A stretch of 6,151 nucleotides of DNA from Thermoprotei archaeon (GTDB lineage: Archaea > Thermoproteota > Thermoprotei_A > Sulfolobales > Ignisphaeraceae): positions 1-6,151 of the forward strand of contig QMXA01000070.1 of NCBI GenBank assembly GCA_003661905.1, given 5' to 3'. The number at the start of each line of letters is the position of its first letter. Position 1 is the first letter of the stretch. The position numbers were made by a program, and so were the translations under genes. The notes beneath the pieces were generated by a model. That model ran no database searches. It worked only from the letters and a program-made list of their open reading frames with translations, and had not been told where the DNA came from. Shown here piece after piece: positions 1 to 5,620 of the stretch.

Positions 1-591
1 AGTAGGAAAAGAAAGTTTAAACAAAGTGTAGAATTAATTGTAGTTTTTAAAGATGCTAATCCTAAAGCGCCGGAATTTAAATTTAGAGATGCAATATACA
101 TGCCTAAAGGATTAGGCAAACCATCTAGGGTATGTGTAGTTGCTGAGGGAGACATGCTCATAAACGCTAGAAAAGCGGGTGCGGATTTAGCTCTATCAAG
201 AGAGGATGTGCAAAAAATGGATAGGAAAAGTGCTAAGAAGATTGCACAGAGTTGTGATTGGGTTTTAGTAAGAGCAGACTTAATGCCAATTGCTGGAAGA
301 ATTCTAGGACCCGCCTTAGGACCTAGAGGTAAAGCACCTACTCCTATACCTATGAATGCTAATATAGAGGATTTAATAAAGAGATATAGAAACACTACAC
401 GATTCAGAAATAAAGAACAATCATTTGTTAGTGGTAAAATAGGATCAGAAGATATGTCCATAAATGATCTAGTAGAAAATGCCATAGCAGCTCTAACTCA
501 TATAGAGAACAAAATTAAACGACCACTCATTTATAGTTCAAGAATATATGTAAAGACAACTATGGGACCACCCATAGAGGTGTTATTGTAA
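1..591 (+). CDS. rpl1: Large ribosomal subunit protein L1 (uL1), 5'-truncated by the window edge
   Basis: This is the C-terminal 196 residues of L1, the protein of the mobile L1 stalk that binds 23S rRNA near the E site; in archaea and bacteria L1 can also repress its own operon by binding the mRNA. The reading frame is open from base 1. The ATG at base 100 is internal, because the 33 codons before it already read as L1 (a VELIVVFKDANPKAP stretch). The diagnostic L1 signature lies at about fragment residues 97-117 (AGRILGPALGPRGKAPTPIP), and the protein ends with the usual KTTMGPPIEV strand. Archaeal L1 is usually about 215-220 residues, so roughly 20 residues and the start codon lie upstream. 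Its TAA stop overlaps the next gene's ATG by one base, so the two are almost certainly co-transcribed and translationally coupled. An L11 gene would be expected upstream but is not visible. Confidence 0.97.
   Translation, partial: SRKRKFKQSVELIVVFKDANPKAPEFKFRDAIYMPKGLGKPSRVCVVAEGDMLINARKAGADLALSREDVQKMDRKSAKKIAQSCDWVLVRADLMPIAGRILGPALGPRGKAPTPIPMNANIEDLIKRYRNTTRFRNKEQSFVSGKIGSEDMSINDLVENAIAALTHIENKIKRPLIYSSRIYVKTTMGPPIEVLL
577..582 (+). promoter_or_regulatory. Ribosome-binding site for L10 inside the L1 gene
   Basis: GAGGTG lies within the last codons of the L1 gene and ends 8 bases before the ATG at 591. It matches the archaeal 16S anti-Shine-Dalgarno (complement of CACCUC) and supports the overlapping ATG as the true L10 start. 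Confidence 0.75.
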
Positions 592-1661
592 TGAAAGCTT
601 CAACAAAGGTCCAGCTTGGAAAAATAATTGCAAAAGTAAGAAAGGAAGGTTTCATTAAAACTAGAGAGAGAAGAATACCTGAAGAGAAGATTAAAGCTTT
701 AGAAGAGATAGCTACGCTACTAAGGAAGTATAGAACTATAGGTATTTGTGACTTGACGAAAACACCTGCTAAGCAGCTACATACTATTCGAAAACTTCTT
801 AGAGATAGAGATATGGTTATAAAAGTATTTAAAAATAGAATATTTGAACATGCTCTTAACAAAGCTGATATACCAAATAGAGAAGAAGTCAAGAAATTAC
901 TAATAGGAAGCAATCTCTTTATATTTACAAACATGAATGCATTTGAGCTAAAGCTTCTTCTTGATAAAGTAAAAGTTCCTAAAAAAGCTAAGCCCGGTGA
1001 TGTTGCAGAGAAAGAGATAGTTATTTCATCTGGCGACACTGGTTTACCAACAGGACCTATAATGAGTGTCTTCGGAAAACTCAAAATACCCATCCAAGTG
1101 CGTGAAGGAAGGATATGGGTTACGAGAGATACAGTGGTTGCAAAACCTGGTGATAAAATATCATCAGAACTCGCCTCTCTACTTGATAAGCTTGGAATAG
1201 AGCCTTTCGAATTTAAATTAAGGCTCAAGGCAGTTTATGATTCAGGTCTAATAATACCTGGAGAAAAGTTAGTAGTAGATGTGGATGCTATTCAAAATGA
1301 TGTTCTAAAAGCTATTCAGCAAGCACTATCTGTAGCCGTAGAAGTAGCATTACCTGAGAAACAAGTTCTGGAACTATCATTATCTAGAGCATATAGAAGA
1401 GCCATAGTAATGGCAGCAGAACTAGGTTTCGTAACTAAGGAGATCGCAACGGAAGTACTACAAATTGCCCTAACAAAGGCACAATTATTAGCATCTCTCA
1501 TAGCACCAAAAGCTCCTGAGTTAGGAATTGAGTTAGCAGCACCAAAACCTGCTGCTGAGGAAGCTAAAGAAGAAAAGAAAGAGAAAAAAGAGGAAGAAGA
1601 GGAAAAGAAAGAAATAACTGAAGAGGAGTTGGGAGAAGGTCTAGCAGCTCTCTTTGGTTAA
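591..1661 (+). CDS. rpl10: Large ribosomal subunit protein L10 (uL10, P0), stalk base
   Basis: This 356-residue protein anchors the stalk at the GTPase-associated centre and carries the L12/P1 dimers that recruit elongation factors. The rRNA-binding domain spans roughly residues 30-125, with the helix and strand pattern around TPAKQLHTIRKLL (58-70) and IKVFKNRIF (77-85). The archaeal/eukaryotic insertion domain follows (GDTGLPTGPIMSVFGKLKIP, 148-167; TVVAKPGDKIS, 181-191). Helices for L12 dimers lie at about 232-305. A highly charged Glu/Lys linker (about 322-347) leads to the conserved EELGEGLAALFG tail, which is shared with L12 and binds translation factors. ATG 591 is the only plausible start: no other ATG, GTG or TTG occurs in frame before about codon 55. 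This gives a basic N-terminal extension of some 20 residues compared with many archaeal homologues. Length is slightly above the usual 335-345. L12 does not follow it. Confidence 0.96.
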   Translation: MKASTKVQLGKIIAKVRKEGFIKTRERRIPEEKIKALEEIATLLRKYRTIGICDLTKTPAKQLHTIRKLLRDRDMVIKVFKNRIFEHALNKADIPNREEVKKLLIGSNLFIFTNMNAFELKLLLDKVKVPKKAKPGDVAEKEIVISSGDTGLPTGPIMSVFGKLKIPIQVREGRIWVTRDTVVAKPGDKISSELASLLDKLGIEPFEFKLRLKAVYDSGLIIPGEKLVVDVDAIQNDVLKAIQQALSVAVEVALPEKQVLELSLSRAYRRAIVMAAELGFVTKEIATEVLQIALTKAQLLASLIAPKAPELGIELAAPKPAAEEAKEEKKEKKEEEEEKKEITEEELGEGLAALFG

Positions 1662-1678
1662 TAGTTTTCCATCATCTA

Positions 1679-1693
1679 CTTAAATAAATAATT
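1679..1693 (+). promoter_or_regulatory. Candidate TATA box (box A) for alaS
   Basis: CTTAAATAAATAATT lies in the 70-bp gap between L10 and alaS. An archaeal transcript would start about 25 bases downstream, near 1705-1712, giving a leader of about 20-25 nt that includes the ribosome-binding site. This would allow alaS to be transcribed separately from the ribosomal genes, although read-through is also possible. It is an AT-rich match only; the region is AT-rich generally, so confidence is moderate. Confidence 0.4.
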
Positions 1694-1717
1694 AGTTGTG
1701 TTAGAGCTTAGTGTAGA

Positions 1718-1723
1718 GAGGTG
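1718..1723 (+). promoter_or_regulatory. Ribosome-binding site for alaS deciding a GTG start
   Basis: GAGGTG ends 8 bases before GTG 1732, the same spacing as for L10. An in-frame TAG at 1714-1716 blocks any upstream extension, and no in-frame ATG occurs in the following codons before the zinc module, so GTG 1732 is the start. Confidence 0.75.
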
Positions 1724-1731
1724 TACAACCA

Positions 1732-4467
1732 GTGCATATCAATGCTGAAATTTATAGACTTAAGCTATTTAAGCTTAGAGGATATACTCGTAAACAATGT
1801 CCTCATTGCAAGTCTTGGTTTTGGACTAAGAGCCGTAGAGAGCACTGTAATGAAGCACCTTGTACTGACTATACATTCTTTGACCTAGATTTTAAATTCA
1901 AGGGTATTAGTTATCTTGAGGTAAAGAATAAATTCTTAGATTTCTTTGAGAGGAATGAACATACCATTATACCTCCTAAACCTGTTGTAGCTAGGTGGAG
2001 AGATGACCTGTATCTAACTATAGCTAGTATTGTTGTGTTTCAACCCTTTGTGACCTCGGGAGTGATACCACCACCAGCTAATCCCTTAGTAATTGCTCAA
2101 CCATGTATAAGACTTGAGGATTTAGATAATGTAGGTATAACATTTGGAAGACACTTTACAAATTTCATAATGGGAGGGCATCATGCATTTAATTACCCCG
2201 ATAAATACGTTTACTGGACTGAAGAGACCGTAGATTTTGCTAGAAGATTTTTTGTTGAAGAATTAGGAATACCTGAGGATGAGTTAAGTTTCAAAGAATC
2301 TTGGTGGGAAGGAGGAGGGAATGCAGGTCCATGTTTTGAAGTCTCTATAGGAGGTCTTGAGGTTGCAACACTAGTCTTCATGATGTATGAAGTTAGGAAC
2401 GGTAGTTATAAGGAAATACCTCTTAAAATAGTTGACACAGGTTATGGAATAGAAAGAATTGCATGGTTAGTGAGCAAAGCACCAACAGCATTTCATGTAG
2501 TTTATGGAGAGTTAGTTCATAGATTTCATAAAAAACTAGGGATACCCGAGCCTATAGATACCATACTCTATACAGCTACTAAATTTGCAGGTCGTATAGC
2601 TCCTGAAAACCCAGCATCATTAGAGACTCACTTTAAGAGAACTGCAAGTGAGTTAGGCATAAGCTTAAGAGAAGTTTATGAGAACTTACAACCTTTAGTG
2701 ACTGTATATGCATTACTAGATCACACGAAAACCATAGCTCTCCTCTTATCTGACGGCGTTGTTCCATCAAATTCAGGAGAGGGTTACTTAGCTAGATTAG
2801 TTATAAGGAGAGCTCTAAGACAACTACATAGACTTCAATACCCAGTAGCTCTAGCAGATTTAGTTGAGGAACAGCTTAGATACTGGTCACATGAATTTCC
2901 AAATATGAATAGAATGAAATCAGTAATTCTAGAGATATTAAATATTGAAGAGGAGAAATGGAAAGAGCTCATAGCAAAGGCCCCGCTAATCGTGAAGAAA
3001 TATGGTAAGAAAATGAGTTTAGATACTCTTATAGAAATTTATGATAGCAAAGGTATTCCTCCAGAGATACTAGCGGATGAAGCAAGTAAGCATGGAGTAA
3101 GAATTAACATTCCCTATAACTTCTACGCCCTTGTGGCTTCAAGACATGAGAAGCCATCACTAAAACGTGTTGAAAAAGAGAAAATACCTAGAGAAATTAT
3201 TTCACGGATTAGGAGATTTCCTGAAACACGAAGATTATTCCATGAAGATCCCTACATTAAAGAATTCGATGCTAAACTTCTTGGGTGTTTTAATAACTAT
3301 GTAGTACTTGACTCTACGGCATTTTATCCAGAAGGTGGAGGACAAAGAGGTGATGAAGGGGAGTTAGTTATAGATGGCATTACATATAAAGTCCTTGATA
3401 CTCAAAAAATTAACAATGTAATAATTCACATATTAGATAAGCCATGCAGTTCAAAACCAGGTGCAAGGGTTCATGGCAAAGTAGATTGGAATAAGAGATA
3501 TAGAGCTATGAAGCATCACACAGTAACTCATGTACTCTTAGGAGCACTTAGGAGAGTTCTAGGACCTCATATATGGCAAGCAGGAGCTGAGAAAAGTGAG
3601 TATAAGGGTAGATTAGATGTTACACATTACAAAGTACCTAGTAGGGGGGTCATTAAAGAAATTGAAAATGTAGTTAATAAACTAATACTTGAACGTAGAC
3701 CTGTCAAGACCTACATGGTTCCTAGATATGAAGCAGAGAGTAAGTATGGCTTTATACTTTATCAAGGAGGTGTACCTCCTGATCCCGTAATTAGAATTGT
3801 GGAAATTAAGGATTGGGATGTACAGGCATGTTTCGGCACACATCTAAATAATACAGCTGAGATAGGCTCCTTTAAAATAATTAACGTTGAGAAAATACAG
3901 GATGGAGTAATAAGGTTTGAATATGTAGCAGGACCTAATGTAGCTGAATATGCTGATTACTTAGAAACTAAGTTACTTAACATTGGAAGCAGTGTTGGTT
4001 CTGCTATTGATGATGCTGATCGTAAAGTGAAGTCATTAGTCAATGAACTAGGTAGACTAAAATCAATACTATCTAGATATAGATCTGAATGGTTAACTAA
4101 GTTTAGGAAAGAGATCGAGGAAAATATTGAGGATTTAGAAGTACTTCAGTACGTAATACTCTTTAAATCCGTACCAGAGAGTCATGTCCTAAGAGAATTA
4201 TTTAAGGAACTTACGGATAAAAGACCTAGATTAATAATTATATGGATAGAACAAACAACGAGAGGGAGTAGGGTAGAAATTTCAATGGGCAGAGAGATGT
4301 CTAGAATCATAAGAGCAGATGAACTATTCAATAAGATTCTTGAAACCTTACAGGGAAGGGGAGGTGGTAAAGACACATATGCTTCAGGAATAGTGAATGC
4401 TCCAGCAAAAACTTTAGCAGAAATCGTAGTGAAGATTCTTAAATCATATGCAGGGAGGAGTAAATGA
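1732..4467 (+). CDS. alaS: Alanyl-tRNA synthetase, archaeal type
   Basis: This cytoplasmic class II synthetase attaches alanine to tRNA-Ala and hydrolyses mischarged Ser- and Gly-tRNA-Ala. At 911 residues it has the usual length of archaeal AlaRS. In order: an N-terminal zinc-type module typical of archaea (C23, C26, C39, C44); the class II catalytic core at about 60-250, with motif 1 region PPKPVVARWRDD (81-92), PANPLVIAQPCIRL (115-128) and motif 3 DTGYGIERIAWL (235-246); the tRNA-recognition region to about 480; and the editing domain with AFYPEGGGQRGDEG (530-543). All four editing-site zinc ligands are present: H596 and H600 in HTVTH, C700 and H704 in CFGTH. The C-terminal C-Ala domain contains a glycine-rich GRGGGKD stretch (875-881). 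The start is GTG. The stop overlaps the next gene by four bases (ATGA). Nothing is truncated or missing, so the enzyme should charge and proofread. Confidence 0.98.
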   Translation: MHINAEIYRLKLFKLRGYTRKQCPHCKSWFWTKSRREHCNEAPCTDYTFFDLDFKFKGISYLEVKNKFLDFFERNEHTIIPPKPVVARWRDDLYLTIASIVVFQPFVTSGVIPPPANPLVIAQPCIRLEDLDNVGITFGRHFTNFIMGGHHAFNYPDKYVYWTEETVDFARRFFVEELGIPEDELSFKESWWEGGGNAGPCFEVSIGGLEVATLVFMMYEVRNGSYKEIPLKIVDTGYGIERIAWLVSKAPTAFHVVYGELVHRFHKKLGIPEPIDTILYTATKFAGRIAPENPASLETHFKRTASELGISLREVYENLQPLVTVYALLDHTKTIALLLSDGVVPSNSGEGYLARLVIRRALRQLHRLQYPVALADLVEEQLRYWSHEFPNMNRMKSVILEILNIEEEKWKELIAKAPLIVKKYGKKMSLDTLIEIYDSKGIPPEILADEASKHGVRINIPYNFYALVASRHEKPSLKRVEKEKIPREIISRIRRFPETRRLFHEDPYIKEFDAKLLGCFNNYVVLDSTAFYPEGGGQRGDEGELVIDGITYKVLDTQKINNVIIHILDKPCSSKPGARVHGKVDWNKRYRAMKHHTVTHVLLGALRRVLGPHIWQAGAEKSEYKGRLDVTHYKVPSRGVIKEIENVVNKLILERRPVKTYMVPRYEAESKYGFILYQGGVPPDPVIRIVEIKDWDVQACFGTHLNNTAEIGSFKIINVEKIQDGVIRFEYVAGPNVAEYADYLETKLLNIGSSVGSAIDDADRKVKSLVNELGRLKSILSRYRSEWLTKFRKEIEENIEDLEVLQYVILFKSVPESHVLRELFKELTDKRPRLIIIWIEQTTRGSRVEISMGREMSRIIRADELFNKILETLQGRGGGKDTYASGIVNAPAKTLAEIVVKILKSYAGRSK
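4454..4458 (+). promoter_or_regulatory. Ribosome-binding site for the DUF434 gene inside alaS
   Basis: GGAGG, in a GGGAGGAG context in the last alaS codons, lies 5 bases before ATG 4464. It supports the ATGA-overlap start and translational coupling to alaS. Confidence 0.65.
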
Positions 4468-5144
4468 TAAAGGAAATACATGAGTTATTGATTGAAGCTG
4501 CTAAAGACTATAAATACTTACTCAATAGAGGATATCCTCAGAAATCTTCATTAGATTTAGTTATATCAAGATATAGACTAAGTAAGTATGAACGTTTATT
4601 ATTGTATAGATGTGTTCATAGTGATGATCTATGTAGAATTATTAAGGGCAAAAAAGTTCATCCAAGTGATATAAAAAATCAACTACTAATCATTGATGGC
4701 TATAATGTTTTGCTAACAATACTTACAGGTATAAAGAGGGAGCCACTATATCTATGTGATGATGGCTTTCTTAGAGATCTAAGAGGAGCTCAACCTAGAT
4801 CTTGTGAATATGATCTTCTTACCCAAGTTGCTGAATTTATTAAGTACTCAATTACTAAGCTCAAACCTAGAAAGGTCATAATAATATTAGACGAGAATGT
4901 AAGCAGGAGTAAAGTTCACTCAGAGATGCTTAAGCAAAAGATTGAATCTAAAGAATATGAATTAGAAATTAAATTATGTAAAAAAGCAGATAAAGAGGCT
5001 CTAACAATTAAAGAAGGTATTGTCTCTTCGAGTGATATAGTGATATTACAACATGCAGAGAAAGTATTTGACTTAGCAGCTTTCGTAATTAATGAGCTGA
5101 AGAAAAGAAACTTCCATATAGAACTATATGAGCTAAAAATATAA
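4464..5144 (+). CDS. DUF434-family protein with a PIN/NYN-like C-terminal region
   Basis: This is a 226-residue archaeal protein of unknown function. Residues 1-60 match the DUF434 pattern as I know it: an amphipathic helical stretch with AAKDYKYLLNRGYP (12-25), followed by LDLVISRYRLSKYERLLLYR (30-49). The remainder is the second domain that usually accompanies DUF434 (I believe Pfam DUF5616). It opens with a hydrophobic strand ending in IDGYN (77-81), then has strand VIIILDENVSRS (138-149), and later acidic positions D176, D191 and D203. A hydrophobic strand ending in D-G-x-N is how many PIN/NYN-type RNases begin, so a metal-dependent RNA-acting role is a reasonable inference but not established. 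There is no signal peptide or membrane segment, so it should be cytoplasmic. It overlaps alaS by four bases and has its own GGAGG site, so it is probably made from the same mRNA. Family assignment is fairly confident; function is unknown. Confidence 0.85.
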   Translation: MIKEIHELLIEAAKDYKYLLNRGYPQKSSLDLVISRYRLSKYERLLLYRCVHSDDLCRIIKGKKVHPSDIKNQLLIIDGYNVLLTILTGIKREPLYLCDDGFLRDLRGAQPRSCEYDLLTQVAEFIKYSITKLKPRKVIIILDENVSRSKVHSEMLKQKIESKEYELEIKLCKKADKEALTIKEGIVSSSDIVILQHAEKVFDLAAFVINELKKRNFHIELYELKI

Positions 5145-5146
5145 AT
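5134..5146 (+). promoter_or_regulatory. Box A (TATA) promoter of the tRNA-Arg gene, overlapping the DUF434 stop codon
   Basis: TAAAAATATAAAT is centred about 32 bases before the mature tRNA 5' end, which suits an archaeal box A with initiation near 5167 and a 5' leader of a few bases for RNase P to remove. It runs across the TAA stop (5142-5144) of the upstream gene. It is the best TATA-like match at the expected distance. Confidence 0.6.
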
Positions 5147-5173
5147 CCACATGTAAGCACTAACAATTGGCTA

Positions 5174-5251
5174 GGGCCCGTCGCCTAGCCAGGATAGGGC
5201 GCCGGCCTTCTAAGCCGGTGGTCCGGGGTTCAAATCCCCGCGGGCCCGCCA
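5174..5251 (+). tRNA. tRNA-Arg, anticodon UCU, CCA encoded
   Basis: The sequence folds as a complete cloverleaf with no intron. The acceptor stem is GGGCCCG (5174-5180) with CGGGCCC (5241-5247), seven G-C pairs. The D stem is GCCT (5183-5186) with GGGC (5197-5200), including one U-G pair. The anticodon stem is CCGGC (5202-5206) with GCCGG (5214-5218), closing the 7-base loop CTTCTAA, so the anticodon is TCT at 5209-5211 with A37. The variable loop is 5 bases (5219-5223). The T stem is CGGGG (5224-5228) with CCCCG (5236-5240) around loop TTCAAAT. The discriminator is G5248 and CCA (5249-5251) is encoded. The stems are almost entirely G-C in an AT-rich region, as expected for a hyperthermophile. 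It reads AGA/AGG, the arginine codons that dominate the neighbouring genes. Confidence 0.98.
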
Positions 5252-5517
5252 CACATAAGTAATGGGCTCCTCTTATCTCATCGGAACTAATTACAATTAG
5301 CTAAGTACTCTATTAATGAAGTATAGATAGTTTGTTTAAAATCCCATTAAGCTACAAAGCATACCATGTTTAAGAAATACAACTCCATACATCAGACATG
5401 AAAATCATCTTGTAAATCTATTGAATGTATTTATAAATAAATTAACTAATAACACTAATATATTAAATCCGCATTGATGAATATAACTAAGGACATTAAT
5501 ATGCGTAGGTAGTTATA

Positions 5518-5552
5518 AGTATTTAAGATAAAGAGTAATATCCATAAATACT
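5518..5552. repeat. Short inverted repeat AGTATTTA / TAAATACT
   Basis: AGTATTTA at 5518-5525 is exactly complementary to TAAATACT at 5545-5552, separated by 19 bases. The first arm abuts a TATA-like TTATAAG (5513-5519). It could be a regulator half-site pair upstream of the 5621 gene, but eight AT-rich base pairs may arise by chance. Confidence 0.35.
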
Positions 5553-5561
5553 CACATAGTT

Positions 5562-5570
5562 GTTTAATTG
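5562..5570 (+). promoter_or_regulatory. Candidate TATA box for the cysteine desulfurase-like gene
   Basis: GTTTAATTG resembles the archaeal TTTAWA box A core. Initiation about 25 bases downstream would fall near 5590, giving a leader of roughly 30 nt. The competing candidates TTATAAG (5513) and ATAAATA (5544) would give longer leaders. This is a weak, AT-rich match. Confidence 0.3.
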
Positions 5571-5601
5571 AGTAAGTAGATTACCTAGTGAATTGAGTAA
5601 G
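5566..5601 (+). repeat. Exact 11-bp direct repeat upstream of the 5621 gene
   Basis: AATTGAGTAAG occurs at 5566-5576 and again at 5591-5601, 25 bp start to start. The second copy ends 19 bases before the start codon at 5621. The first copy overlaps the candidate TATA box, and the second overlaps the predicted transcription start. This arrangement would suit an operator, but no regulator is visible in the window. Confidence 0.5.
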
Positions 5602-5620
5602 GTACTAGAGTGGATAAATC

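Larger units (their letters stand above)
5252..5620. other. AT-rich gene-free stretch between tRNA-Arg and the cysteine desulfurase-like gene
   Basis: I see no gene in these 369 bases; the ATG-initiated frames I read on the + strand (at 5262, 5366, and the ATGs near 5400 and 5478) stop within about a dozen codons. It contains a pyrimidine-rich patch at 5267-5279 that could help terminate the tRNA transcript, a TTTGTTT at 5331-5337, a perfect 10-bp palindrome ATTTATAAAT (5429-5438) that can serve as a TATA-like element in either direction, an inverted repeat (5518-5552) and an 11-bp direct repeat (5566-5601). The 3' half must hold the promoter of the gene starting at 5621. No tRNA-end duplicate or integration scar is visible. 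Confidence 0.6.

Noticed and set aside
100..102. ATG at 100 as the start of L1
   Set aside because: The frame is open back to base 1 and the upstream codons encode recognisable L1 N-terminal sequence, so the gene begins before the window.
560..1228. A 222-codon open frame on the minus strand
   Set aside because: It lies antisense to the well-supported L10 gene, its translation is a low-complexity Ser/Leu/Ile mix with no recognisable domain, and it is best explained by the codon pattern of the opposite strand.
1316..1501. A 61-codon open frame on the minus strand within the L10 gene
   Set aside because: It is fully antisense to L10 helices, has no ribosome-binding site I could see and no recognisable family.
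1661..1680. A terminator after L10
   Set aside because: Only a four-T run (1665-1668) is present, with no hairpin or longer T tract, so it is too weak to annotate.
4182..4481. A 99-codon open frame on the minus strand across the alaS end
   Set aside because: It is antisense to the conserved C-Ala domain and the coupled DUF434 start; its translation resembles no family I know.
4916..5152. A 78-codon open frame on the minus strand over the DUF434 3' end
   Set aside because: It is antisense to a recognisable gene, and its Ser/Phe/Ile-rich content is a complement artefact.
5225..5251. The tRNA 3' end as an integration (att) site
   Set aside because: I found no second copy of the T-arm/acceptor sequence in the window and no integrase or other mobile gene nearby.
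5445..5460. Two ACTAATA copies 9 bp apart
   Set aside because: The segment is low-complexity A/T-rich DNA where short repeats are expected; there is no further extension or third copy.
5474..5481. A C/D-box guide RNA suggested by TTGATGA
   Set aside because: The first base does not fit the C box (RTGATGA) and I found no D box (CTGA) at a suitable distance on the same strand.
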